64,000 nucleotides of DNA from Rhodococcus sp. UNC23MFCrub1.1. Its GTDB lineage: Bacteria; Actinomycetota; Actinomycetes; Mycobacteriales; Mycobacteriaceae. The notes below the pieces were generated by a model. It was given only the letters and a program-made list of their open reading frames with translations, searched no databases and was not told the origin of the DNA. Below, piece by piece: positions 44,027-53,083 of this stretch; within the stretch, counting starts at the first letter, position 1, and each line of letters starts with the position of its first letter. Position numbers and translations under genes: made by a program. The stretch covers positions 186,001-250,000 of the forward strand of contig NZ_JMLQ01000006.1 of NCBI RefSeq assembly GCF_000686025.1, read 5' to 3'.

Positions 44027-45073
44027 ATGGCAGTCTTCGACGATCTGTCCCGCAGATCCGCGGGCCCTCGCTCGCTCCGGGTACGTGGCCTCGTGGTGGC
44101 CGTCGTGCTCGTGGTCCTCGGTGTGGTGCTCGGCAAGTACGCCACCGGTGACTTCGAGTCCCGTTTCGATCTCACGATCGACAGCACCGCCGTCGGTGAC
44201 GGCCTCGCGGTCGGGTCGGACATCAAGTACCGCGGACTCCCCATAGGCCGTGTCGACGAGATCGAGCCGCTCGGGTTCGGATCGCAGCGAGTGCACGCCC
44301 ACATCGAGCCGGCCGTCGCCTCGGTCCTGACCGACGACGTCACCGCGCGGTTCTCCTCCGCGACTGTCTTCGGAGCGACGGTCATCGAATTGTACTCGGA
44401 GGGACAGGGATCCCCGCTGCGCGAGGACACCGTCCTGGCACTGGGCGACGACACCGAGACGGCGACGGTCACCGGCGTCTTCCGCCGACTCGCCGATCTG
44501 ACCGACGTGCTGGACGCGGACAACACCGAGCGGGTGCTCGACCTGGCGTCCCGCGTGTCGTCGGAGTTCGGCGACAGCCTGAAGCCCTTCTTCGACACCG
44601 CGCAGATGATGGCCGAGACCCAGCGTGCGCCGCTCGCCTGGAAGCTGCACCGCGGTGGTGAGTTGGCGGACGGGCTGGGCGCCTCCATCGGACCGGTCAC
44701 CGACGTGATCGACCAGGTCGTCACCAGCAGTGAGTACTTCGAGAATCCGGAGAACAGTGCGCGGGCGATCAAGGCCATGTCCGGACTCGGATCCGGCCTC
44801 TCGATCCCACTGGGAGATCTGTTGCGCGACAACGGTCCGTACCTCCGCCCGCTGCTCGACACCCTGCTGGACGTGTTGCTGCCGGTGGCGCTCTCGGCGG
44901 GAACGCTCGCGCCGGCATACCAGCGTGTACCCGACGTGATCTCCGGCGTCGAGGACGCTTTCCCGAACGTCGACGGCCGGACCCAGCTGCAACTTCAGGT
45001 GATCGTGAAGAACATGCCCGCCATGGCCGGTCCGGCGGAAGCCTTCGCGGCGCGACTGGGCGGTGTGCTGTGA
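44027..45073 (+). CDS. mceA: Mce family protein MceA
   Basis: 348-aa lipid-transfer subunit. The N-terminal membrane anchor (LVVAVVLVVLGVVLG, about 21-36) is followed by one MCE/MlaD domain (about 42-118, with the AVGSDIKYRGLPIGRVDEI core) and a helical region that forms the needle. Six different Mce subunits A-F assemble into a hexameric tube across the cell envelope. It overlaps mceB by GTGA. The lipid carried (steroid, fatty acid or mycolic acid) cannot be told from sequence. Confidence 0.92.
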   Translation: MAVFDDLSRRSAGPRSLRVRGLVVAVVLVVLGVVLGKYATGDFESRFDLTIDSTAVGDGLAVGSDIKYRGLPIGRVDEIEPLGFGSQRVHAHIEPAVASVLTDDVTARFSSATVFGATVIELYSEGQGSPLREDTVLALGDDTETATVTGVFRRLADLTDVLDADNTERVLDLASRVSSEFGDSLKPFFDTAQMMAETQRAPLAWKLHRGGELADGLGASIGPVTDVIDQVVTSSEYFENPENSARAIKAMSGLGSGLSIPLGDLLRDNGPYLRPLLDTLLDVLLPVALSAGTLAPAYQRVPDVISGVEDAFPNVDGRTQLQLQVIVKNMPAMAGPAEAFAARLGGVL

Positions 45074-46095
45074 CGCGCTCGTCGGTGGTGGGGACGCCGG
45101 TGGCGACCCTGGTGAAGCTCGGTGCGTTCGCGCTCGTGGCCGTGTTGTGTCTCGTCCTCGTGGGCGGCGCGCTGCGCAACGGCGGCGGCGACGAACGGTC
45201 GACGTTCGACGCGCGTTTCGACGACGTCTCCGGTCTCTACGCCGGTGACGACGTCCGCCTCTCGGGCGTGCTCGTGGGGTCGGTGAACGACATCGAACTC
45301 GACGGGAACCGGGCCAGGGTGTCCTTCGAGGTCGACTCCGACCGGCCGGTGCTCACGACCACGAAAGCTGCTGTGCGCTACGAGAACCTGCTGGGTCAGC
45401 GGTATCTCGAGCTCATCAGCACCGACGACTCGGGATCCGAGTTGGCACCGGGGTCCTCGCTGGCGGACGACATGACCGTGCCGTCGTTCGACATCACGAC
45501 GCTCTTCGACGGGTTCCAGCCCATCTTCGAGACCATCGACACCGACCAGGTGAACCGGTTCGCGCAGAACGTACTCGATCTCGTGCAGGGCGACGGGTCG
45601 GGCCTCGGGCCGGTCCTGCGCGACCTGGACGGGCTGACCACCTATGCCTCGCAGCGCGAGGACCTCATCGTGCTCCTCATCCGCAACCTGGGCGCCATCT
45701 CCGGTGTGGTGGCCGAGCGCTCGGAGCAACTGGGTCGACTGTTCGCCGAACTCGACCGCGTGGTGTCGACGTTCGCCGACAGGGCCGACACCCTGCTCTC
45801 GTCCGTCGACGACATCAATTCCGGTCAGGGACCGTTCATCTCGATCGGGGAGCAGTTGCGCGACACCTACGACTCCGAGTACGGCCCGGTGGATTCGGCG
45901 TTCAAGCGGCTCGTGCCGGGAGCTCAGCAACTGGTGGACCTGCTCGCGATGGTGCCCAGTCTGCTGCGCGGTGTCGACCAGACGGTGCGCAACGCCCCCG
46001 AGGGGCAGGTCTCCGCGTGCTCGGCCGGCGACACCGAGATTCCCGGCATCGGCTCGGTCGTGCTCGGAACCCAGCGCCTGGTGGTCTGCCGATGA
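45070..46095 (+). CDS. mceB: Mce family protein MceB
   Basis: 341 aa. Membrane anchor FALVAVLCLVLVGGAL at about 18-33, MCE domain with SGLYAGDDVRLSGVLVGSV at about 55-75, helical needle region, and a C-terminal pair of cysteines (SACSAG and LVVCR) as seen in MceB proteins. GTG 45070 overlaps the mceA stop; its own stop overlaps mceC (ATGA). Confidence 0.92.
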   Translation: MTRSSVVGTPVATLVKLGAFALVAVLCLVLVGGALRNGGGDERSTFDARFDDVSGLYAGDDVRLSGVLVGSVNDIELDGNRARVSFEVDSDRPVLTTTKAAVRYENLLGQRYLELISTDDSGSELAPGSSLADDMTVPSFDITTLFDGFQPIFETIDTDQVNRFAQNVLDLVQGDGSGLGPVLRDLDGLTTYASQREDLIVLLIRNLGAISGVVAERSEQLGRLFAELDRVVSTFADRADTLLSSVDDINSGQGPFISIGEQLRDTYDSEYGPVDSAFKRLVPGAQQLVDLLAMVPSLLRGVDQTVRNAPEGQVSACSAGDTEIPGIGSVVLGTQRLVVCR

Positions 46096-47072
46096 GCTCC
46101 GTGCGTCAGGGAAGCCAGACCGTCTGGGGAATCGTGGGTGTGCTCGCGCTCGTCGTCGCCGTGGTGGCCGCCGTCGTCGTGTACTCGCTTCCCATCGGGC
46201 ATCGCACGTACACAGCGGCATTCGAGACGACCGGCGGAGCGCACGCCGGGGACGACGTCCGCATCGCCGGTATCTCGGTGGGATCGGTGACGTCGATGAA
46301 GCTGGACGGCGACCACGTCCAGGTGGCCTTCGAGGTGGACGAGAACGTCGAACTGGGCGACGCGACGTCGTTCGGGGTGCGCCTGCTGACGCCGGTGGGG
46401 GGCCACTACTTCTCGCTGACTCCCGGCGGTACCGGAGAGCTGCAGGACGGGGAGATCCCGCTCGAGCACACCCGCGTGCCGTTCTCGCTGTCCGACACGG
46501 TCGAGGCGGCGACGCCGATCCTCCGCGATCTGGACGGAACGTCGTTGCGGCAGAACATCGCCGAGATCGATCGGGCCGTGCAGGCTCAGCCGGAGTCGAT
46601 CCGTGACATCACCACGACCCTGACGTCCATGACCGGTGCGATCGCCGATCGCCAGGACGATCTCGACCGGAGCCTCGACGTGGCCGACGAGTACATCGGC
46701 GAACTGGCGACCGATCGCGAGATCCTGCTGGGGCTGCTGAAGCAGATCGGCATCATCACCTCCAAGCTGGGCGCGAAGCGCGCCGACGTCGCCGCGGCCG
46801 CCGACAAGCTCTACCGGCTGTTCTCGCTCCTGCACCGACCGATCATGGCGCTCGACGAGGGGCTCGGCCCCACGATCGACGAGGTCGAGAATCTCGTGGC
46901 CTCGCTGAAGGAGCGCACGGGGTCCATCGACGACGCGATCTCCGCGGGCCGCGAGTTCTCCGAGTCCATGGCCGGCCTTCTCGACACCGGCGCCGGGCCC
47001 GTCATCGACCGCAGTGCCGCCGTCGTCACCGGATCGACGCTGTGTGTCCCGGTTCCCGGAAAGGTGTGCTGA
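46092..47072 (+). CDS. mceC: Mce family protein MceC
   Basis: 326 aa. N-terminal anchor IVGVLALVVAVVAAVVVYSL, MCE domain with GAHAGDDVRIAGISVGSVTS, then helices and a C-terminal TLCVPVPGKVC with paired cysteines. Shorter than many MceC proteins, which carry a proline-rich tail that is missing here. ATG 46092 overlaps the mceB stop; the next start is a GTG 2 bp after its own stop. Confidence 0.91.
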   Translation: MSSVRQGSQTVWGIVGVLALVVAVVAAVVVYSLPIGHRTYTAAFETTGGAHAGDDVRIAGISVGSVTSMKLDGDHVQVAFEVDENVELGDATSFGVRLLTPVGGHYFSLTPGGTGELQDGEIPLEHTRVPFSLSDTVEAATPILRDLDGTSLRQNIAEIDRAVQAQPESIRDITTTLTSMTGAIADRQDDLDRSLDVADEYIGELATDREILLGLLKQIGIITSKLGAKRADVAAAADKLYRLFSLLHRPIMALDEGLGPTIDEVENLVASLKERTGSIDDAISAGREFSESMAGLLDTGAGPVIDRSAAVVTGSTLCVPVPGKVC

Positions 47073-47073
47073 C

Positions 47074-48138
47074 GTGGCCGCTCGCAGCAAGGTGGTGGCA
47101 GTGGCCGTCGCCGCCGTCGTCCTGGTCGGCGCCGGGACCGCGGCGTCGTCCGCAGCCCAACTCGTCGGGACCCCGCGCTCGGATCTGTGCGCCGAGATGA
47201 CCGATTCGGTCGGTCTCTACGAGGGGAACGACGTCACGCTCCTCGGCATCCCCGTGGGCGAGGTGACCGGCATCGAGCCTCGCGGCGACCACGTCCGGGT
47301 CACGATGTCCGTCGAGGACTCGCTCACGTTGCCGGCCGACGTGGGTGCGGTGACGATGTCGGACTCCATCGTCACCGATCGCCGGCTCGAACTGACCACG
47401 CCGTATCGCGACGGCGTGCCCCTCGATCGCGACGAGTGCATCCCGCTCGAGCGCACCCGCACCCCCATCGGGATCAGCGACACCCTCGAGGCGGTGAACA
47501 AGCTCGGCGCGGAGCTTCTCGGAACGACGTCGACTACCTATCCGGACAACCCGCGGCCGCCGGACGAGGAGATTCTCGGCGACACCCTGCGCTCGCTCGA
47601 CACCGCACTCGACGGCAGCGGGGAGCAACTCGGGACCGCGCTGTCCCAGGTCTCCGATCTGGTCGGCAATCCGGCGAACAAGGACACCCAGGTGCGCCGC
47701 ATGGTCGACAGCGTCGACACGCTGACGGCGACCCTGGTGGACCGGTGGCCGGACATCACCCTGCTGATCGAGAATCTGAAGCAGGGGCTCGGGGCCGCGG
47801 GCGACTTCTCGGAGCGGTTCGCCCAGGCGATCGATCTGACGGTCGAGTTCCTCCCCGTCCTCGAGAAGACGCTGCCGAAGTTCGCACCCACGCTCTACCG
47901 CGTGCTCGACGTCGTCGTCCCGATCGTGGCGATCATCGTCAGCAGAGTCGGCGACATCGCGAGCATCCTGTCGCGGGTGCCGAAGCAGACGGAACAGCTC
48001 GCCTCCCTCCAGGATCCGGACACGCAGGCCGCCCGGCTGACGTTCGCACCTCCGCAGTTCGCGGTGCCCGTCGCGGGTGGGTCCACCGTGAACGTCGATC
48101 TGGTCCCGCTCGTGCTCGGATCGGCAGGGTCCCGGTGA
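47074..48138 (+). CDS. mceD: Mce family protein MceD
   Basis: 354 aa. Anchor VVAVAVAAVVLVGAGTAA, MCE domain with SVGLYEGNDVTLLGIPVGEV including one Cys before it and one in RDECIPLERT, and a helical needle part ending in a hydrophobic stretch VVVPIVAIIVSRVG. GTG 47074 is chosen; the longer frame lies inside mceC. It overlaps mceE by GTGA. Confidence 0.91.
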   Translation: MAARSKVVAVAVAAVVLVGAGTAASSAAQLVGTPRSDLCAEMTDSVGLYEGNDVTLLGIPVGEVTGIEPRGDHVRVTMSVEDSLTLPADVGAVTMSDSIVTDRRLELTTPYRDGVPLDRDECIPLERTRTPIGISDTLEAVNKLGAELLGTTSTTYPDNPRPPDEEILGDTLRSLDTALDGSGEQLGTALSQVSDLVGNPANKDTQVRRMVDSVDTLTATLVDRWPDITLLIENLKQGLGAAGDFSERFAQAIDLTVEFLPVLEKTLPKFAPTLYRVLDVVVPIVAIIVSRVGDIASILSRVPKQTEQLASLQDPDTQAARLTFAPPQFAVPVAGGSTVNVDLVPLVLGSAGSR

Positions 48139-49172
48139 AGCGGCTCCTGGCGGCGCTGACCGTGGTGGCCGCGGCCGTGACGGCGTCGGGCTGCGGTGCC
48201 TCGATCGCCGACCTGCCCGTGCCGGGCAGTTACGTTCCGGGCCCGACCTACCGGGTCGACATCGAGTTCTCGAGTGTGCTGAATCTGCCGGCGCGGGCCA
48301 AGGTGGTCCTCGACGGTGTGGACGTCGGGCTCCTGGAGTCGGTCACCCTCACCGGCTCGACCGCCGTCGCCGCCGTGAACGTCGATCGCACCGTCGCACT
48401 GCCGGCGCTCACGCGAGCGGAACTGCGCCAGGGCACGATCCTGGGCGAGATCTACGTCGCGTTGCAGCGTCCGGAGGACGGATCCGACACCTCGGGTGCC
48501 ACCCTGCAGGACGGCGACGTCATCCCGCTCGAGCGGACGACGCCGGCGGACAACGTCGAAGACGTGCTGCGCGGGCTCTCCGAGGTGGTGGCCGGCGGGC
48601 ACATCGTCGACTTCCAGCGGTCCATCGATCGGTTCAACCGGGCGATCCCACCGGATCCGGCGACGGTCGACCTGATCAACGACAAGGCCCGAGAGGCGTT
48701 GCGGGACCTGGCGACCAACACGACGGAGCTCGACCGCATCCTGGGCGGCGCCGAGGCGGTGACCCGGTCGTTCGCCGAGAAGACGGACACGCTCGACACC
48801 ATCCTGACGAGTGGTCCGGAACGTGTCGCGGGACTCGCGGACGCCCTGCTGGTCGTGGTCGACGCCCTGATCGATCTGGGGTACATGTCGCGGAACATCG
48901 GTGCCGTGATCAACCCGGTGGCGGGAGATCTGCACGACGTGATCGCCACTCTGCAACCCATGATCCGCACTCTCGCCACGGCCGATCTGACGGCGCCGAT
49001 GCTGGCGTCCCGCATGGACGCCCTGCTGCGCGAGAAGCTGGTGCCGTTCTTCACGTCGTCGCCGAACGTCCGCATCGCCTCCGTCTCGGGCGACACACCC
49101 GCGGGAGAAGCACCCGTCGATCAAGCCGACGAGATGATTCAGGTTTTGCGATCGATCGGATTCGTGCGATGA
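48135..49172 (+). CDS. mceE: Mce lipoprotein MceE
   Basis: 345 aa. Signal peptide with lipobox TASGC near residue 20, so it is lipid-anchored, as are MceE/LprK proteins. MCE domain with LNLPARAKVVLDGVDVGLL follows, then the helical part with repeated VDLINDK/TTELDRIL heptads. GTG 48135 overlaps the mceD stop (GTGA); the end overlaps mceF (ATGA). Confidence 0.92.
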   Translation: MKRLLAALTVVAAAVTASGCGASIADLPVPGSYVPGPTYRVDIEFSSVLNLPARAKVVLDGVDVGLLESVTLTGSTAVAAVNVDRTVALPALTRAELRQGTILGEIYVALQRPEDGSDTSGATLQDGDVIPLERTTPADNVEDVLRGLSEVVAGGHIVDFQRSIDRFNRAIPPDPATVDLINDKAREALRDLATNTTELDRILGGAEAVTRSFAEKTDTLDTILTSGPERVAGLADALLVVVDALIDLGYMSRNIGAVINPVAGDLHDVIATLQPMIRTLATADLTAPMLASRMDALLREKLVPFFTSSPNVRIASVSGDTPAGEAPVDQADEMIQVLRSIGFVR

Positions 49173-50119
49173 GGGGTTCGATCCTGTCCGCCACGGCGCT
49201 CGCGGCGGTCGCCGTGCTGGGTGTCGGATACCTGTCGTTGAACGTCCTGGACATCGATCCGCGACGCGACCACGCCGAGATCACCGTGCCGCTCACGACG
49301 TCCGGCGGCCTGATCGACACCTCTCAGGTGACCTTGCGAGGATTCGCCATCGGCAGGGTCGAGCGGATCGACGTCGAGGGCGGTGGACTCCGTGCGGTCG
49401 TCAGAGTGGATGCCGCGCAGAAGATTCCGGTCGACACCGAGGTGCGGGTCTCGAATCTCTCCGCGGCGGGCGAACAGTTCCTCGACTTCCGTCCGCATTC
49501 GGACTCCGGGCCGTACCTGGCGGACGGGGACGTGGTGGACGCGGCGGACGTCTCGGTCGCTCCCAGCGTCAGCGACACCCTCGCGGTCGCCGAGGCACTC
49601 ACGCGCGAGATCGACACCGATGCGCTGGGCGGCATCGTCGACACGGTCGACACCGCCACGCGTGGCCGGGAGTCGGACATCGACAACGTCGTCGAGGTGT
49701 TGCGGCTGCTGTCCCTCACGTTGGCCGACAAGAAGGACGAGATCCGGCGGCTGTATCGCAACCTGCAGGTGCTCGGCGAGAACGCGTACGCCGATGCGCT
49801 GGGCCCGCGGCTCGCGGACGCGGTTCCCGAACTGAACGCCTCCGGAGCAGGTCTCGACCACCTGATCGGTTCGTACCAGGACTACTCGTACGTCGGCGAG
49901 ACCGTGTGGGACGGCGAACTGGCCCGGTTGGTGCCCAAGATCGACGAGTACCTGAGTCAGTTGTCGCCGGACCTCGGCTTCATCGCCACCGTGCTGCGCC
50001 CGGTCACACAGCCGATCCGCCCGCTCCGGGTCGATGCCGGCGCCCTGGTGACGATGCTCGAGCAGGTCTTCCCGCGCGGCGGACCGGCTCGGGTGGCCGT
50101 GACCCTGCCCGGCAACTGA
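49169..50119 (+). CDS. mceF: Mce family protein MceF
   Basis: 316 aa. Short anchor ILSATALAAVAVLGVGYLSL, MCE domain with GGLIDTSQVTLRGFAIGRVE and the helical needle part. Shorter than mycobacterial MceF proteins, which have C-terminal extensions; here it stops at about 316. Last of the six subunits; the Mce-associated gene follows after 40 bp. Confidence 0.91.
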   Translation: MRGSILSATALAAVAVLGVGYLSLNVLDIDPRRDHAEITVPLTTSGGLIDTSQVTLRGFAIGRVERIDVEGGGLRAVVRVDAAQKIPVDTEVRVSNLSAAGEQFLDFRPHSDSGPYLADGDVVDAADVSVAPSVSDTLAVAEALTREIDTDALGGIVDTVDTATRGRESDIDNVVEVLRLLSLTLADKKDEIRRLYRNLQVLGENAYADALGPRLADAVPELNASGAGLDHLIGSYQDYSYVGETVWDGELARLVPKIDEYLSQLSPDLGFIATVLRPVTQPIRPLRVDAGALVTMLEQVFPRGGPARVAVTLPGN

Positions 50120-50159
50120 CGTACCCCTCCTGCATCAGACGGACGACGAGAAGGCCATC

Positions 50160-50741
50160 ATGACAACAGAACTCGACACCACCTCGACCGAGGACGACGC
50201 GGCGCCGGACACGGCGGTGCCCGCGGTGTCGTCCCGGACGCGCCTCGTGGCGATCGTCGCCACCGTGGTCGCCGTGCTCGCGACCGTCGCTGCCGTGGTG
50301 GCAGGAGTGCAGTGGCAGTCCGCCCACTCGGCCCTGGCCGCGGAACGCGGAGCCGATGCCGACCGCGCCACCGCCGAGAACACGGCGCGGGCGTACACGG
50401 AGCGGTCGTTGACCTACGACCACACGGACATCGACGGCTTCTTCGGGGGCGTAGAGGAGGGCACCACCGACGCTCTGCGTGAGCGCTTCGACGGTGTGCG
50501 CGAGGTGCTCACGCAGATCATGACCGACTCGCAGGTGGTGGCGTCGGGTCGGGTGAACGCAGCGACGGTCACGGCGCAGGAGGGCGACACCTACACGGTG
50601 TCGGTCTTCGCGACCCAGACCACGCAGAACCTGCAGCAGCCCGAACCCGGTGCCGTGCCGACGCTTCTGACGGTGACCGTCGAGCACACCGGCGACGAGT
50701 GGTTGGTCTCGGACTACGGAGCCGACACCGGCACGTCCTGA
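50160..50741 (+). CDS. Mce-associated membrane protein
   Basis: 193 aa, one transmembrane helix (about 30-52, LVAIVATVVAVLATVAAVVAG) after an acidic cytosolic tail, then an extracytoplasmic NTF2-like domain with YTERSLTYDHTDIDGFF. Mce-associated (Mam) proteins stabilise or accompany the Mce complex. Only one is present here, whereas many operons have two to four. Its end overlaps the convergent methyltransferase gene by 28 bp. Confidence 0.85.
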   Translation: MTTELDTTSTEDDAAPDTAVPAVSSRTRLVAIVATVVAVLATVAAVVAGVQWQSAHSALAAERGADADRATAENTARAYTERSLTYDHTDIDGFFGGVEEGTTDALRERFDGVREVLTQIMTDSQVVASGRVNAATVTAQEGDTYTVSVFATQTTQNLQQPEPGAVPTLLTVTVEHTGDEWLVSDYGADTGTS

Positions 50742-51541
50742 TCGCTGCGGCTCAGCCGCCCGGTGACGAACTGGGCTGCGCCGTGGATGCGCTGCTCCAC
50801 ATGCTCGACCCCGCGTTCCCGCAGGACGTCGGTGATGTCGTCGCGTCGGAACATCTCCAGTCCCACGGTGCTCGCTGCCGCGGCGGTGACCGCCCCGACC
50901 GGCTGTGGGCCGCGCCGCACCGTCGTCATGAGCGCGATGCGGCCGCCCGGTCGCAGCACCCGGATCATCTCGTCGAGGACCCGGTACGGCTCCGGCACCA
51001 GGTACAGCGCGGCGTAGCAGCACACCGCGTCCACGGCGTCGTCCTCGAACGGGATCTCTCGCGCGTCCCCGAGCAGGTAGGCGACGTGCTCGTCGTCGTC
51101 GGTGTCCGCCGACGCGCGGGCGATCATCGGCTCCGACGCGTCCAGGCCGATGACGAGAGGCCGACCGTGCGCTCCGGTGAGCATGGCCTCGGCCAGCGAT
51201 CGCGAGAAGTTGCCGGGTCCGCACGCGACGTCCAGGACGACCGACACGTCGGGGGACACGAGACCGAGGTCACGCACCGCGTAGGCCCGCTGTTCCTCCA
51301 CGGAGGGCCCGCCGGCGCCCATCCACAGGCGGAACAGAGGCCGCCACGCGCGTTCGTAGACGGCCGCGAGGGGGGAGAAGGTCATCAGGCGCCCGGCGAC
51401 GGACGATGCGGAGGCGGGGGACGCCTCTCGCGCTGTGGAGTCCGTCACCCGGACGTCGAGCACTCCGCGCATCGGCGACGACGCGTCGACACCCGTTCGG
51501 AGTAGTTCTCGGGTCCGCCGTACCGCGGGTGTCTCGGCCAT
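50714..51541 (-). CDS. Class I SAM-dependent methyltransferase
   Basis: 275 aa. Rossmann-fold methyltransferase with motif I VVLDVACGPGNFSRSL at about 100-115, the acidic residue in VIGLDASEPM, LLGDAREIPFEDDAVD and the post-motif LRPGGRIALMTTV. It resembles UbiE/menaquinone-type enzymes and mycobacterial homologues of unknown substrate. The N-terminal 70 residues have no family match and low complexity. ATG 51541 lies 7 nt after TAGCGT (minus strand), so it is probably leaderless. Confidence 0.8.
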   Translation of the reverse strand: MAETPAVRRTRELLRTGVDASSPMRGVLDVRVTDSTAREASPASASSVAGRLMTFSPLAAVYERAWRPLFRLWMGAGGPSVEEQRAYAVRDLGLVSPDVSVVLDVACGPGNFSRSLAEAMLTGAHGRPLVIGLDASEPMIARASADTDDDEHVAYLLGDAREIPFEDDAVDAVCCYAALYLVPEPYRVLDEMIRVLRPGGRIALMTTVRRGPQPVGAVTAAAASTVGLEMFRRDDITDVLRERGVEHVEQRIHGAAQFVTGRLSRSDQDVPVSAP

Positions 51542-51645
51542 ACCGACCACGCTAGCGCGACCACGCCCACGGCGGTGCGGACGTTGCTACTGTGACCGAC
51601 GGGGTCCGGTCGGACCCGTTCGCGTACAGGGGAGGACGTCACGTC

Positions 51646-51906
51646 ATGGCTTCGATCACGGTGCCCACCATCGCTGGAATCGGTCTCGCTGCAACAGGTG
51701 CCGCGCACTTCGTGGCGCCCGACGCCTTCCGCTCGATCACCGAGCCGGCGTTCCCGAAGGACACTCGTACGTGGACCTACCGCAACGGTGCGTCGGAGCT
51801 CGTGATCGGCACCGCCATCGCCGTCCCGGCCACGCGCAAGGTCGGTCTCGTCGCGCTCGCGGGGTACCTCGGCTTCCTCGGGTACCGGATGGCCACCGCT
51901 CGCTGA
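51646..51906 (+). CDS. Small membrane protein of unknown function
   Basis: 86 aa, with hydrophobic segments at about 5-20, 43-58 and 62-78 and a polar centre [18 protein letters not shown]. The pattern resembles one half of DoxX-like proteins, but the match is weak. AGGGGAGGA at 51628-51636 gives a strong ribosome site for ATG 51646; an in-frame GTG at 51592 has none. Confidence 0.65.
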   Translation: MASITVPTIAGIGLAATGAAHFVAPDAFRSITEPAFPKDTRTWTYRNGASELVIGTAIAVPATRKVGLVALAGYLGFLGYRMATAR

Positions 51907-51934
51907 TCCGTCGCCGGGGACGAATCGGACATGG

Positions 51935-51963
51935 TTTACGAGTCAACGATGCACGGGTAGACA
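51935..51963 (+). promoter_or_regulatory. Promoter of adhC
   Basis: TTTACG at 51935-51940, 17 bp, TAGACA at 51958-51963, then 7 nt to the ATG at 51971 with no ribosome site: a leaderless arrangement. Confidence 0.5.
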
Positions 51964-51975
51964 TGTGTACATGTC
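51960..51975. promoter_or_regulatory. 16-bp palindrome over the adhC -10 and start codon
   Basis: GACATGT-GT-ACATGTC, a perfect 7-2-7 inverted repeat overlapping the last bases of the -10 box and the first codon of adhC. A GGACATGG half-copy lies about 30 bp upstream. A repressor here would block promoter opening directly. Confidence 0.55.
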
Positions 51976-53011
51976 CACAGCAACCGCATACGCCGCCACC
52001 GCACCCGACGCACCGCTCGAGAAGACCACCATCGAGCGACGAGAGCTCGGTCCGAACGACATCCTGATCGACGTCAAGTTCGCCGGTATCTGCCACTCGG
52101 ACATCCACACCGCCCGCAACGAGTGGGGCGGCACCACGTACCCCGTCGTCCCCGGCCACGAGATCGCCGGCATCGTCGCCGAGGTCGGTTCCGACGTCAC
52201 CAGCCGCAAGGTCGGCGATCGCGTCGGCGTCGGCTGCTTCGTCGACTCCTGTGGCACCTGTGAGGCCTGCAAGGACGGCGACGAGCAGTACTGCACCAAG
52301 GGCGTCGTCCAGACGTACAACTCGAAGACGTACGAGGGTGAGTTCACCCACGGTGGCTACTCGACGCAGATCGTCGTCACCGAGAAGTTCGTGCTGGGCA
52401 TCCCCGAGGGCGTCGAGCTCGACGTCGCCGCGCCGCTGCTGTGCGCCGGCATCACCCTCTACTCGCCGCTGAAGCACTGGGGCGCGGGCCCCGACAAGAA
52501 GGTCGCCATCATCGGCATGGGCGGACTGGGCCACGTCGGCGTCAAGATCGCCCACGCGCTCGGCGCTCACGTCACCGTGCTCAGCCAGACGCTGAGCAAG
52601 GAGGAGGACGGCAAGCGACTCGGAGCCGACGAGTACTACGCCACGAAGGACACCACCGCGCTGAAGGACCTGCGCGGGAAGTTCGACCTCATCCTCAACA
52701 CCGTCTCCGCGAACCTGCCGATGGGCGACTACCTCGGCCTGCTCGCCCGTAACGGCACGCTCGTCGAGTTGGGCGTTCCCGAGAAGCCCCTCGAGGTCCC
52801 GGCCTTCAACCTGCTGGCGAACCGTCGTTCGTTCGCGGGCTCCATGGTCGGCGGCATCGCCGAGACCCAGGAGATGCTGGACTTCTGCGCCGAGCACCAC
52901 ATCGGCGCCGAGATCGAGGTCATCTCCGGCGACCAGATCAACGAGGCGTACGACCGCGTCGTCAAGTCGGACGTGCGCTACCGCTTCGTGATCGACACCG
53001 CCACCCTCTGA
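51971..53011 (+). CDS. adhC: Zinc-dependent NAD(P) alcohol dehydrogenase, AdhC/cinnamyl-alcohol type
   Basis: 346-aa medium-chain dehydrogenase converting alcohols and aldehydes. The catalytic zinc ligands are in GICHSDIH (Cys) and GHEIAG (His); the structural zinc site is [16 protein letters not shown], with four cysteines. The coenzyme motif is [15 protein letters not shown]. Size and sequence fit the mycobacterial AdhC, an NADP-linked enzyme for aromatic and medium-chain aldehydes. Start ATG 51971; a GTG at 51965 is two codons upstream. It is controlled by a palindrome at its start and followed by a strong terminator. Confidence 0.92.
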   Translation: MSTATAYAATAPDAPLEKTTIERRELGPNDILIDVKFAGICHSDIHTARNEWGGTTYPVVPGHEIAGIVAEVGSDVTSRKVGDRVGVGCFVDSCGTCEACKDGDEQYCTKGVVQTYNSKTYEGEFTHGGYSTQIVVTEKFVLGIPEGVELDVAAPLLCAGITLYSPLKHWGAGPDKKVAIIGMGGLGHVGVKIAHALGAHVTVLSQTLSKEEDGKRLGADEYYATKDTTALKDLRGKFDLILNTVSANLPMGDYLGLLARNGTLVELGVPEKPLEVPAFNLLANRRSFAGSMVGGIAETQEMLDFCAEHHIGAEIEVISGDQINEAYDRVVKSDVRYRFVIDTATL

Positions 53012-53049
53012 TCCACGGGCGCAGCGCCACAGCTGCGAACACCACCTTC

Positions 53050-53075
53050 GGGCGCCGACCTCGCGGTCGGCGCCC
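53050..53075. terminator. Bidirectional terminator, adhC and second PPK2 gene
   Basis: GGGCGCCGAC, loop CTCGCG, GTCGGCGCCC: a perfect 10-bp GC stem in the 72-bp gap between convergent genes. Confidence 0.85.
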
Positions 53076-53083
53076 GTCGGCGT

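Noticed and set aside
43091..44992. 633-codon open frame antisense to yrbEB and mceA
   Set aside because: Asp/His/Arg-rich translation produced by GC bias on the strand opposite conserved mce genes.
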